A DNA stretch of 64,000 nt from Nocardioides ungokensis (GTDB lineage: Bacteria > Actinomycetota > Actinomycetes > Propionibacteriales > Nocardioidaceae), in NCBI RefSeq assembly GCF_013466985.1, contig NZ_CP059164.1, positions 3,543,001 through 3,607,000 of the forward strand. The letters are read 5' to 3'. The notes below the pieces were generated by a model, which saw nothing but the letters and a program-made list of their open reading frames with translations, was not told the DNA's origin and made no database searches. Each line of letters starts with the position of its first letter. Position 1 is the first letter of the stretch. Positions 48,258 through 56,789 of the stretch are shown piece after piece. The position numbers and the translations under genes were made by a program.

Positions 48258-49230
48258 GGCTGGAAGACGCGTCGCGGCGCACGCCGGCCGAAGAGGCGTT
48301 CGGACTGGGTGGTGACCCAGGTCCAGCTGGTCCGCATCACCGCGAGGACGACGACGCCGGCCACGACCATGCCGGCGATGTTGACGCCGAGCTGCTCGAG
48401 CGACCCGAGGATCTCCGAGGGCTGCCACAGGCCGATCCCGAGGGCGAGGTTGCCGGCGGCCGGCACGGTGGTGACGCTGATGAAGACGCCGACCATGGTG
48501 GCGGTCTTCTCGATCGCCAGCGCCAGGACGCCCGCCGCCCGGCGACCAGCGCCACGATGAAGGACCACATGTCGGGGTGCCAGATGAAGCCGGTGTTCGG
48601 CCGCGGCTGGGTGAGCATCTCCCCGTCCAGCGCACTGGTCAGGCCGACCAGCCAGGCGAGCACCGCCACCACCGCCACCGCGAAGGCGAAGCTGAGCACG
48701 AGCAGCTGCAGGCTCCGCCCGACCAGGCCCCACCGGGCGAACACGATCCCGACCGACACCGCCGCCACCGCGCTGAACTCCGGGCCCACGACCATCGCCC
48801 CGACGACGAGGATCGCGGAGTCGGTCACGACGGCGATGGCGGCAAGGATGACGGCCAGCACCAGGAAGACGAGGTACGAGACCGTGGGCTGGGCGCCGTC
48901 GTCGGCCTTGGCCTCGACCGACTCCCAGATCACGGCGTCGTCGGGATGACCGGGCGCCAGCGCTTCGAGGCGGGACGCCTCGGCGAACGGCGTCGAGAGC
49001 GGCGAGGTGATGACGATGCCGCCGCGGTCGTCGAGCCCGAGCTCGTTGAGCTGGTGCAGGACGGTGCCCGCCTTCTCGCGCGCGACGTCGCACTCGATGA
49101 GGTCGCCCTCGGGGTCGACGCAGATCCCGCTCTCCACGGTGACGTTGGTGATGCACTCCCCCTCGACGAGCAGGTCGCGGACCCGGTCCGAGAGGTCGTC
49201 GGGCACGGTGAGGCGGAAGTGGACGAGCAC
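48233..49230 (-). CDS. DUF389 family membrane protein (frame broken near 48539)
   Basis: Reconstructed 332 residues. N-terminal ~110-residue soluble domain (VLVHFRLTVPDDLSDRVRDLLVEGECITNVTVE), then six or so membrane segments, with the family block TDSAILVVGAMVVGPEFSAVAAVSVGI. One lost G (plus CCC 48538-48540) breaks the frame; repair gives [41 protein letters not shown]. Function unknown; TIGR00341 relatives are suspected transporters. GTG start at 49230. Confidence 0.85.
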
Positions 49231-49289
49231 GGCGACAGCGTACGGCGATTCCGATTTCCCTCCGGGTCGCCCCGGTCCTACGATCTGGC

Positions 49290-49465
49290 TGGATCCCGTG
49301 AGGCCTGACAACCCTCGCCCTGTCCGGCAGGGAAGCGGGACCCGCGCGTACGGCGTACCGACGAGAGGCCGAACCTCTGCCTGGCAGAGCCGTCGGCGAA
49401 GGTGTGGTGGCACCGCGATCTTGCCCCCGCCCACACCTCCAGGGCTGCCACAGCTACTGGAGGTG
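49290..49465 (+). promoter_or_regulatory. Translational T-box riboswitch upstream of aspS2
   Basis: Structured leader of the downstream AspRS. A basal stem TCCCGT/GCGGGA encloses a CCCTG/CAGGG hairpin; a second element CCGACG...CGTCGG follows. The T-box core TGGTGGCACCGCG is at 49405-49417, within an antisequestrator whose GGTGTGG pairs with CCACACC. The alternative stem CACCTCCAG (49434-49442) with CTGGAGGTG (49457-49465) hides the ribosome binding site. The bulge TGGC has C opposite the G73 discriminator found in both tRNA-Asn and tRNA-Asp. Specifier (GAC or AAC at about 49308-49313) is not certain. Confidence 0.8.
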
Positions 49466-49471
49466 AAGACC

Positions 49472-50788
49472 ATGAGACGAACCCTGAGCACCGAGCTCCC
49501 CCACGCCACCCCCGGACAGACCGTCCGGCTGCAGGGCTGGGTCCACCGTCGCCGCGAGCTCGCGGCGCTGACCTTCCTGGTCCTGCGGGACCGGACCGGC
49601 CTGGCCCAGGTGGTCGTCAAGGACGGGCAGCAGGTCCCGCCCGAGGAGACCACGGTCGAGGTCACGGGGATCGCCACGGCGAACCCCCAGGCCCCGGGCG
49701 GCATCGAGGTGACCGAGCCGGTGATCACCGCGCTCACGGAGCCGGCCGCGACCCCACCGGTCGAGCTGTGGCGCCCGGCCATGAACGCCTCGCTCCCCAC
49801 GTTGCTCGACCACGCCCCCGTCACCTGGCGGCACCCGGCCCAGCGGGTGAAGTGGGAGCTGGCCGCCGCGTCGCTGAGCGGCTTCCGCGACACCCTGGAC
49901 CGCGCCGGCTTCACCGAGATCCACACGCCCAAGTTCGTGGCCTCGGCGACCGAGTCCGGCGCCAACGTCTTCGAGGTCGACTACTTCGGCCGCCCGGCCT
50001 ACCTCGCCCAGAGCCCGCAGTTCTACAAGCAGCAGATGGTGGGCGTCTTCGAGCGCGTCTACGAGGTGGGTCCGGTCTTCCGCGCCGAGCCGCACGACAC
50101 GGTCCGACACCTGGCGGAGTACGTCTCCCTCGACGCCGAGCTCGGCTTCATCGACGACCACCGCGACGTGCTGCGGGTGCTGCGTGACGTGCTGGCCGGC
50201 ATGGTGTCGGCGGTCCACGAGCGCGCGCCACACGCCGTCGAGCTCTCCGGCGCCGAGGTGCCGGTGGTGCCCGAGGAGATCCCGGTCATCCACTTCCGCG
50301 ACGCGCTCGCGCTGGTGGGGGCGCCCGAGGACGAGCCCGACCTCGCCCCCGAGCACGAGCGGGCGCTGGGCGCCTGGGCGCTCGCCGAGCACGGCAGCGA
50401 CTTCGTCGCGGTCGAGGGCTACCCGATGGCCAAGCGGCCGTTCTACACGCACGCGCAGCCCGACGACGCGCGCTGGTCCAACAGCTTCGACCTGCTCTTC
50501 CGGGGGCTCGAGCTGGTCACCGGCGGCCAGCGCCTGCACCGGCCCACGTCGTACGACGAGGCGATCCGCGCTCGGGGCGAGGACCCCGCGGCGTACGCGT
50601 CGTACCTCCAGGCCTTCGAGCACGGCATGCCACCGCACGGGGGCTTCGCGATCGGGCTGGAGCGCTGGACCGCCCGGCTGGTGCAGGCGGCCAACATCCG
50701 CGAGGTGACGCTCTTTCCGCGCGACCTCAACCGCCTGGCCCCTGACGGTGCATGCTGGAGGCGTCAGACGGCGCGCCAATTCGCCTAA
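49472..50788 (+). CDS. aspS2: Archaeal-type (probably non-discriminating) aspartyl-tRNA synthetase
   Basis: 438 residues. Short AspRS without the bacterial GAD insertion: OB-fold domain QGWVHRRRELAALTFLVLRDRTG, then class II core EIHTPKFVASATESGANVFEVDYFGRPAYLAQSPQFYKQQMVGVFERVYEVGPVFRAE, and GLERWTARLVQAANIREVTLFPRDLNR. This is the archaeal-genre AspRS2, which in bacteria usually also charges tRNA-Asn with Asp for the amidotransferase route. GGAGGTG lies 7 bases before ATG 49472 and is controlled by the T-box. The final ~10 residues after DLNRLAP look unlike the family and may be read-through of a lost stop. Confidence 0.9.
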   Translation: MRRTLSTELPHATPGQTVRLQGWVHRRRELAALTFLVLRDRTGLAQVVVKDGQQVPPEETTVEVTGIATANPQAPGGIEVTEPVITALTEPAATPPVELWRPAMNASLPTLLDHAPVTWRHPAQRVKWELAAASLSGFRDTLDRAGFTEIHTPKFVASATESGANVFEVDYFGRPAYLAQSPQFYKQQMVGVFERVYEVGPVFRAEPHDTVRHLAEYVSLDAELGFIDDHRDVLRVLRDVLAGMVSAVHERAPHAVELSGAEVPVVPEEIPVIHFRDALALVGAPEDEPDLAPEHERALGAWALAEHGSDFVAVEGYPMAKRPFYTHAQPDDARWSNSFDLLFRGLELVTGGQRLHRPTSYDEAIRARGEDPAAYASYLQAFEHGMPPHGGFAIGLERWTARLVQAANIREVTLFPRDLNRLAPDGACWRRQTARQFA

Positions 50789-50814
50789 CTCCAGTTTATT
50801 CGTATGGTTACAAC

Positions 50815-51975
50815 ATGCTGCGTGACTCCTTGGGCCGTCCTGTCGACGGCGGTGACTGGTTCGTGCACCACGGCACGGACGTCGAGAGCCGGTGGGACGC
50901 CGATGTCCCCCACCTGACCCCGACCGACCGTTTCTTCGTGCGCAACCACACCAGCGCGCCCGAGATCGACGTGGCCACCTGGCGGCTCCTGGTCTCGGGC
51001 GACGGCGTGCTCGCCGACCGGGCCTACTCGCTGGCCGACCTGCAGGCGTTCACCAGCACCACCTACGAACGGGCCCTGGAGTGCACCGGCAACGGTCGTC
51101 GGCTCTTCGCCGACCAGCAGGGCAGCCACCGTCCCGGGACCCAGTGGGGTCTCGGGGCGATCGGCGTGGCTCGCTGGACCGGCGTGCCGCTGTCGACCGT
51201 GCTGCGCCACGCCGGCCTGCGGCCCGACGCCGTCCAGGTGATGCCGGTCGGGCTCGACGAGCCCTACGTGGAGGACGGCGTCGACCACGGTCGCGTGCGC
51301 CGTCCGCTGCCGCTGGCCAAGGCGCTCGACGACACCCTGATCGCGTGGGCGATGAACGACGAGCCGCTGCCCGCCGACCACGGCTTCCCGGTCCGGCTGG
51401 TCGTCCCGGGCTGGGTCGGCATCGCGAGCATCAAGTGGCTCGGCGAGCTGCGGGTCACCACCAGCGTGGTCGACTCGCCGTGGAACACCCGGTGGTACCG
51501 CATGCACGGCGAGGGCTGGTCCGGCTCCGGCGCCGTGCTGGACCGGATGCCGCCCAAGAGCACCGTCGACGTGGCCGGCCGGCTCGAGGCCGGACGGATG
51601 ACCGTGCTGCGCGGGCGCGCCTGGTCGGGCGAGTCGACGATCAGCGTGGTCGAGGTCAGCACGGACGGCGGCGAGACCTGGGACGAGGCGACGCTGACCG
51701 GCTCCAACGAGCCGTCGAGCTGGGTCGAGTGGGAGCACCCCTGGACCCCGGACCGGGCCGGCGAGCACGTGCTGCTCAGCCGCGCCACCGACAGCCGCGG
51801 ACGTCGTCAGCCGGCCGAGGCGGCACTGAACGACGACGGCTACCTGTTCGCCGCGGTGGTGCGTCGCCCGGTGACCGTCCACGGCAGCGGTCGTGTGGCC
51901 CAGGTGCGCCGGAGCGCACCGTGGAGGGCACGACCCTGTAGCTACCGGCAGACGACCGTGTCCGTCGGCAGGTAG
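50815..51975 (+). CDS. Molybdopterin-dependent sulfite-oxidase family protein
   Basis: 386 residues. The Moco domain has DRFFVRNHTSAPEIDVATWRLLVSGDGVL, YERALECTGNGR (Cys as Mo ligand) and PVRLVVPGWVGIASIKWLGELRV; the Mo-co dimerisation domain follows (GRAWSGESTISVVEVSTDGGETWDEATL). No signal peptide is visible, so it is probably cytoplasmic. The likely substrate class is sulfite or a related oxo-compound. The C-terminus after VVRRPVTV may be shifted: another frame ends ERTVEGTTL at 51941. An unusually AT-rich stretch (50779-50813) with TATGGT precedes the start. Confidence 0.87.
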   Translation: MLRDSLGRPVDGGDWFVHHGTDVESRWDADVPHLTPTDRFFVRNHTSAPEIDVATWRLLVSGDGVLADRAYSLADLQAFTSTTYERALECTGNGRRLFADQQGSHRPGTQWGLGAIGVARWTGVPLSTVLRHAGLRPDAVQVMPVGLDEPYVEDGVDHGRVRRPLPLAKALDDTLIAWAMNDEPLPADHGFPVRLVVPGWVGIASIKWLGELRVTTSVVDSPWNTRWYRMHGEGWSGSGAVLDRMPPKSTVDVAGRLEAGRMTVLRGRAWSGESTISVVEVSTDGGETWDEATLTGSNEPSSWVEWEHPWTPDRAGEHVLLSRATDSRGRRQPAEAALNDDGYLFAAVVRRPVTVHGSGRVAQVRRSAPWRARPCSYRQTTVSVGR

Positions 51976-53590
51976 CGGGTGTGGAACACCTCGTCGTGGT
52001 CGAGGACGGTCCGGCCGGGCCTGCGGAAGTGCCGGGTGACGTCGACGTCGAAGCCCTCGTGGCCGGTGCTGGGCCGGCAGTCGCCGGTGGTGAGGGTGAG
52101 CGTCCGCGGCGGTCGGAGCCGGTAGCGGTCGGAGGTGCTGGAGGTGATGTCCCAGCGCTTGGTCGACCACATGCTCACGGTGACGGCGCCCTGCTGCGAC
52201 GGCGTGCTGGGCGTGACGTGGGCGTGTACGAGGACGCCGTACGGCGTGTCGTTGCGGAAGCGCAGGTCCACCGAGCCCCGGACCGCGGTGGCGTCCCGGC
52301 CGACCGGGTAGCCGTCGACGTACGACGAGTGCGCCGTGTGCTCGACGTCCTCGAGCCCGGCGAAGAACATCGCGTTGAAGAGCGGCGTCGCCAGCTGCGA
52401 GGCACCGTCGTCGGTGCTGGTCCGCTCCCGACCGTGCCGTCGAGCGAGAAGGTCTCCCCCGGCTTCAGCACCGTGCCGTCGACGGCCTCGGCGGCGCGAG
52501 CGAGGTCGGTGTCGCGGCGGGCGGTTGACGGGATGTAGGTCGTGAAGCTCGACACCTTGTCCCGGATCTGCAGCCTGCGGGCGTCGCGGGTGGTGAACCG
52601 GGCATCGGCGACCCTGGACCGGACCGTCAACGACCGCTTCCCGAGGTCGCGGGTGATCAGCCTGAGGAAGGCGTCGTCGACGTCGGCCTGGTGGTAGGTG
52701 ACCCCGCGCTGCGCCGGCACCACCTGCGGCCTGCCGTCGACCAGGGCGACGGTGGCGTCCACCGGCGCGCCGTCGGCCGCGACGGCGTCGCCGACGAGCC
52801 TGCGGAGCACGGACTCGTAGAGGTGCGGCACGAGCGTGCCGTGCTTGGCCCGCAGGGCGATCGCCGGGGCGTAGTCGCTCGGCTGCAGCCTCACGGGGGT
52901 CCTGCCGAAGAGCAGCCGCACGGAGCCGGACATGGCCGGGTTGGCGAAGTCGGTCATCGCCTTCGCGAGGTCACCGGCGTCGATGTCCGGGTCCACCTGG
53001 TGCAGGGTCAGGTCCGCGCGCGGGTCGTCCTGGAGGTACGCCGACTCCAGGGCCGCGCCGGTCTCGGCGGCATCGAGCTGCTCTCCGAGCCGAGGAGCCC
53101 TGATCCGGGGGCCGTCGCGGTGGAAGGCGATGGCACCGTCGCGGGGCGGCGTGCCGTCCTCCGCGTCGAGGCGCGCGACCAGGGCGTCCATCCGGACCTC
53201 GTCCACCGTGACCACGGGGTCGAGCTGCTCACCCCCGGCGTAGTGGTCCCACATGCTCGAGAGCCGCCAGCTCTGCTGCTGCACCGCCCGGTCGACCGAG
53301 GCGCGGTAGTCGACGGCAAGCCCCGCCTCGCGCGGGGTGACCCGCTCGGTGCGGCCACCGACCGTGACCGTGATCGGCCGGTGCGCGCGGTCCCGCAGCC
53401 CCTGGCGCAGCACCCACGCCGCCCTCGCCGCGGTGCGGTCGCCGACGTCGACCCCGCCGACGGTGGTGCCCCTGGGCAGCTTGTCGCCGGCGGCGTAGTA
53501 GGCCGCGGCGTAGCCACCGCCGAGCAGGATCGCCAGCACCAGGACGAGGACCACGACGACCCGTCCACCGGCCCTCTCCCGCTCGCTCAC
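51942..53590 (-). CDS. VanW-family membrane-anchored cell-wall protein (frame broken near 52428)
   Basis: Reconstructed 549 residues from a GTG. A membrane helix at ~8-30 (VVVVLVLVLAILLGGGYAAAYY), one or two peptidoglycan-binding-like (PG_binding_4) repeats (TTVGGVDVGDRT...ITVTVGGRTERVTPREAGL and VPAQRGVTYHQADVDDAFL), and the VanW domain: FTTYIPSTARRDTDLARAAEAVDGTVLKPGETFSLD...LDG...GASQLATPLFNAMFFAGL...FRNDTPYGVLVHAHV. One lost G (plus CCC 52427-52429) breaks the frame; repair gives LDGTVGERTSTDDGASQ. Role presumably in envelope; not vancomycin resistance by itself. Confidence 0.88.
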
Positions 53591-53600
53591 GGGCCCGATT

Positions 53601-53981
53601 CTAGGGACGCGCCGGGGCCGTTCCGGGCTCACGCGCCGGTCCCGCCGAGGTTCGCGGGCGTGGCCGCGGCAGCGTCGCGATGCCGATCACGAGCAGCACC
53701 AGCGCCATTCCCACCACCAGGTAGCCGCGCCAGTCCGAGCTGATCGCGTAGTCCCCCTCCGGCCGCGGGTCGACCACCCAGCCGACGAAGCCGGTCCAGC
53801 CGAGGGCGAACGGCAGGCGCGACCACCAGCCGGGCGGAAGCGCGACCAGCGCCGCGACCGTGGCCGCCACGGCCAGCGGCAGCCCCCACGCGAGCTCGTG
53901 CACCGCGACGGTGGCCAGCGCCGTCCCCGCCCCGACGACGAGCAGCGCCAGGGCCGTCGCCGCGCGGGCCAGGGTGCGCAT
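53601..53981 (-). CDS. DUF6113-like membrane protein next to mshB
   Basis: 126 residues, with four hydrophobic segments: ATALALLVVGAGTALATVAV, WGLPLAVAATVAALVALPPGW, FALGWTGFVGWVV and GYLVVGMALVLLVIGIATL, then a Pro/Arg-rich tail. It overlaps the mshB stop by one base and is thus its operon partner, as in other actinobacteria (Rv1171 position). Function unknown. Confidence 0.8.
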   Translation of the reverse strand: MRTLARAATALALLVVGAGTALATVAVHELAWGLPLAVAATVAALVALPPGWWSRLPFALGWTGFVGWVVDPRPEGDYAISSDWRGYLVVGMALVLLVIGIATLPRPRPRTSAGPAREPGTAPARP

Positions 53982-54880
53982 CAGAGCCCGGCGAAGAGGT
54001 CTGTCTCGAGCCCGTCCTCGCCGACGGGCCCCGGCGTGCCCTTGGCGATGCGGAAGTACTCGATGCCCCAGGCGGTGCTGCCCACGTTATTGGACAGCGC
54101 GAAGAACGGTCCGTCGGTGGTGATCTGGGTGGCGTGCGCACGCATCGCGTTCATCTTCTTCTCGACGTCGTCCTGCGCGTCGACCGCGGCCGTGAGGTCC
54201 TTGTCGGCGACCACGAAGAACGGCATCGGCCCGTCGGGGTCCATGCCCTCGAAGGTGGTGGTGTCGCCGGACTCGCGCAGCAGTCGCAGCCCGGCACGCA
54301 TGCGGCTCTCGGCCATCGCGCCCCAGTAGATCTTGGCGACGTCCCACGCCTCCCCCAGCTCGGGGCGGTACGACGGCACCGCGGCGAGCTGGGCGGCGTA
54401 CATCGCGACCCGGTGGGCCTGGATGTGGTCGGGGTGGCCGTAGCCGCCGAACTGGTCGTAGGTCACCAGCACCTGCGGCCGGACCTCGCGGATGACCTCG
54501 ACAAGGCGGGTGGCGGCCTCGGTGAGGTCGGCGTGCCAGAAGGCGTTCTCGTGCACGTCGTCGGCGGCCACCGCGTGGCCGTCCTCGTGCCACTTCATGC
54601 CGGAGTCGCGGTAGGTGCCGAACCCGCCGAGGAAGCGGTGGTCGGTGACCCCGAGCTCCTTCATCGCGGCCTCGAGCTCGCCGCGGCGGTGCTCGGCCAG
54701 CTCGTCGGGGCTCAGGTGCTCGAGCTCGGGCACGAGGATCTCGCCGAGCTCGCCCGCGGTGCAGGTCACCAGGGTGACGCCGCGCCCCTCGGCGACGTAC
54801 TTCGCCATGGTCGCGCCCTGGTTGATCGACTCGTCGTCGGGATGGGCGTGGACGAGCAGCAGGCGCTGGTCAGCGGTCAT
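53981..54880 (-). CDS. mshB: Mycothiol biosynthesis deacetylase MshB
   Basis: 299 residues. Removes acetyl from N-acetyl-glucosaminyl-inositol in mycothiol synthesis. Zinc motifs: VHAHPDDESINQG (HPDDE) and GYGHPDHIQAHR. Also TAGELGEILVPEL and EDGLETDLFAGL, the family C-terminus. Mycothiol is the main low-molecular-weight thiol of actinobacteria, which supports the taxonomic placement. Start ATG at 54880. Confidence 0.95.
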   Translation of the reverse strand: MTADQRLLLVHAHPDDESINQGATMAKYVAEGRGVTLVTCTAGELGEILVPELEHLSPDELAEHRRGELEAAMKELGVTDHRFLGGFGTYRDSGMKWHEDGHAVAADDVHENAFWHADLTEAATRLVEVIREVRPQVLVTYDQFGGYGHPDHIQAHRVAMYAAQLAAVPSYRPELGEAWDVAKIYWGAMAESRMRAGLRLLRESGDTTTFEGMDPDGPMPFFVVADKDLTAAVDAQDDVEKKMNAMRAHATQITTDGPFFALSNNVGSTAWGIEYFRIAKGTPGPVGEDGLETDLFAGL

Positions 54881-54890
54881 GACGTCGATC

Positions 54891-55190
54891 CTAGTGAGCG
54901 TCCGGTCGCTTGATCCGGGTCGGGCCGGTGGGCAGGTCGAGCGGCGGCGCGGCCGGCCCGCCCGGCTCCCCCGGCGCCGGCTCGTGGCCCTCGTCCAGCC
55001 ACCCGTCGTAGCGGTCGACCAGCAGCTCGAGCACGACCGAGGGGGCGTCGGTCAGGACCGCCCAGGGCTGGTCCTCGTCGTCGTCCTCGCCGGCCAGGCG
55101 CTCTCGCACCACGGTGGCGTCGAAGCCGTCGGCGACCAGCCGGTCCACGACGAACCGGGCGTCGTCCTCGTCGAAGAAGATGCCGCGCAT
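54891..55190 (-). CDS. Hypothetical acidic protein coupled to a Nudix hydrolase
   Basis: 99 residues: MRGIFFDEDDARFVVDRLVADGFDATVVRERLAGEDDDEDQPWAVLTDAP...ELLVDRYDGWLDEG, then a Pro-rich tail. The N-terminal part resembles small ferredoxin-like regulatory folds, with no known motif. It is coupled to the Nudix gene by a 4-base ATGA overlap. Function unknown. Confidence 0.75.
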   Translation of the reverse strand: MRGIFFDEDDARFVVDRLVADGFDATVVRERLAGEDDDEDQPWAVLTDAPSVVLELLVDRYDGWLDEGHEPAPGEPGGPAAPPLDLPTGPTRIKRPDAH

Positions 55191-55588
55191 CAGGCCAGTA
55201 TCCCGCGGACCTCGGGGAGGAACGGCCGGTCGGGGTCGAGCCAGTCGACGGTGTCGAGCTCGTCCGCGCCGAGCCAGCGCACGGCGTCGTGCTCGTGCGG
55301 GACCGGCTCGCCCTCGACGATCCGGACCACCGCCACGGTCAGCTCGTGCGTGGCGCCGATCGCGACCGTGCCCCCGAGCCACCGCTCCACGACGACCGAG
55401 CAGCCCAGCTCCTCGCGGATCTCCCGGACCAGCGCGGCCTCGGGCGACTCCGAGTCCTCGACCTTGCCGCCGGGGAACTCCCAACGCCCCGCCGCGGTGG
55501 CCGGACGCGTGCGCCGCGCGGTGAGCACCCGCCCGTCGCGCACGACCGCCGCTCCGACGACGCTCCGCACCCGCACGGCGTCAGCCAC
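55190..55588 (-). CDS. MutT-like Nudix hydrolase
   Basis: 132 residues. The Nudix box is complete: GGKVEDSESPEAALVREIREELG (GX5EX7REUXEEXGU). The preceding TARRTRPATAAGRWEFPGG is like MutT, which hydrolyses oxidised dGTP. Its exact substrate cannot be told. The start overlaps the upstream thioesterase stop by 8 bases, and the stop overlaps the next gene by ATGA. Confidence 0.9.
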   Translation of the reverse strand: MADAVRVRSVVGAAVVRDGRVLTARRTRPATAAGRWEFPGGKVEDSESPEAALVREIREELGCSVVVERWLGGTVAIGATHELTVAVVRIVEGEPVPHEHDAVRWLGADELDTVDWLDPDRPFLPEVRGILA

Positions 55589-56387
55589 GGGGCTGCCGAG
55601 CGAGCTGGCGGCTCTGGGCGACGAGCCGGCCGGTGGAGTCCCACACCTCGCAGTCCTCCTCGAACATGCCGCCGGCCATGTTGCGGGTCTCGTGGCGGAC
55701 CTTGAGCCAGCCCGGCGCCGGACGGGCCCGCACGTGCGCGGTCAGCTCGAGGGTCGGTGCCCAGCCGGGCATCCCGAGCTCGAAGGTCACCGGGGGCAGC
55801 GCGTCGACGACCATCAGCAGCGAGATCGGGTCCGGGTCGCGCCCGTCGGCCAGTCGGAACCACGCGCTCAGCACGCCGTTCCCGCTCGGCCGGCCGACCG
55901 CCCACCCGACGTGGTCGGGGTGGAAGCGCATGTCGAAGCGGTCCATCAGCGGGGCGATCGCCCGCACCTCCGGCGGCGCCATGGTGTTGGGCACGCACTC
56001 GTCCGGTGGCGGCATGTCGGGCTCCTCGGCGGTGGTCCGCACGTCGTCGCCGAGCCGGCCGAGGTCGCCGTACGTCGCGAGGGCGGTGATCCGGGTCGCC
56101 TCGCCCTGGCGGAGGTCGGCCGCCGCGGTCGCGACGCTGCCACCGTCGCGGCGTACGTCCACGGCCACGGTCGCCGGGCCGGGCACCGACGCCGAGAGGT
56201 AGTGGGCGCTGACCGCGAGGGGGTCCGGCTTGCCCGGCAGGCTGGCCCGCAGCGCGTTGCCCATGACGGCGAGGAGGTAGCCGCCGTTGACACCGCCGCC
56301 CACCACCCAGCCGGCGGAGAGGTCCGCGGAGAAGACGCCCTCACCCTTCCCCTCGACCTCGATCTGGCTGTCGAACTCGTGACCCAT
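55581..56387 (-). CDS. TesB-like acyl-CoA thioesterase family protein
   Basis: 268 residues with the double hot-dog pattern: GWVVGGGVNGGYLLAVMGNALRASL in the first half and GVLSAWFRLADGRDPDPISLLMVVDALPPVTFEL in the second, then ELTAHVRARPAPGWLKVRHETRNMAGGMFEEDCEVWDSTGRLVAQSRQLA. Hydrolyses acyl-CoA esters; chain length unknown. First gene of a small minus-strand operon with the Nudix, hypothetical and perhaps mshB genes. Confidence 0.88.
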   Translation of the reverse strand: MGHEFDSQIEVEGKGEGVFSADLSAGWVVGGGVNGGYLLAVMGNALRASLPGKPDPLAVSAHYLSASVPGPATVAVDVRRDGGSVATAAADLRQGEATRITALATYGDLGRLGDDVRTTAEEPDMPPPDECVPNTMAPPEVRAIAPLMDRFDMRFHPDHVGWAVGRPSGNGVLSAWFRLADGRDPDPISLLMVVDALPPVTFELGMPGWAPTLELTAHVRARPAPGWLKVRHETRNMAGGMFEEDCEVWDSTGRLVAQSRQLARQPRG

Positions 56388-56420
56388 GCGCCGACCCTAC
56401 GGGTGGGGCACGATGTGCCC

Positions 56421-56786
56421 ATGACCGAGCGTCACCCTCGATGGGTCTACGGCGCGGGCGAGGAGCCGGACCCGCGCTTCAGCCTGGCCAACGAGCGCAC
56501 CTTCCTGGCCTGGGTCCGCACCGCGCTGGCGGTGCTGGCCGGCGCGGTGGCGCTGCACTCGCTGGGCGTGCCGAGCTCGGAGCTGCTGCGCACGGCCGTG
56601 GTGGTCGTGCTCGTGCTCTTCGCAGGGTTGATGTGCGCGCTCTCCTACCTGCGCTGGGCGCGGGTGGAGCGGGCGATGCGCGAGCGCGCGCCACTGCCGT
56701 CCTTCGGGCTCGGCCTGTGGGTGACCGTCGCCGTCGTCCTGGTCGCCGTGCTGCTCGCCGTGGCGCTCGCGGCCAGCCCGGGCTAG
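56421..56786 (+). CDS. DUF202 (YidH-like) membrane protein
   Basis: 121 residues: DPRFSLANERTFLAWVRTALAVLAGAVAL is the DUF202 signature, followed by two more membrane segments (LLRTAVVVVLVLFAGLMCALSYL and LGLWVTVAVVLVAVLLAVALAA). Function unknown. Divergent from the thioesterase gene; convergent with the YfcC-type transporter, 3 bases between stops. Confidence 0.88.
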   Translation: MTERHPRWVYGAGEEPDPRFSLANERTFLAWVRTALAVLAGAVALHSLGVPSSELLRTAVVVVLVLFAGLMCALSYLRWARVERAMRERAPLPSFGLGLWVTVAVVLVAVLLAVALAASPG

Positions 56787-56789
56787 CGG

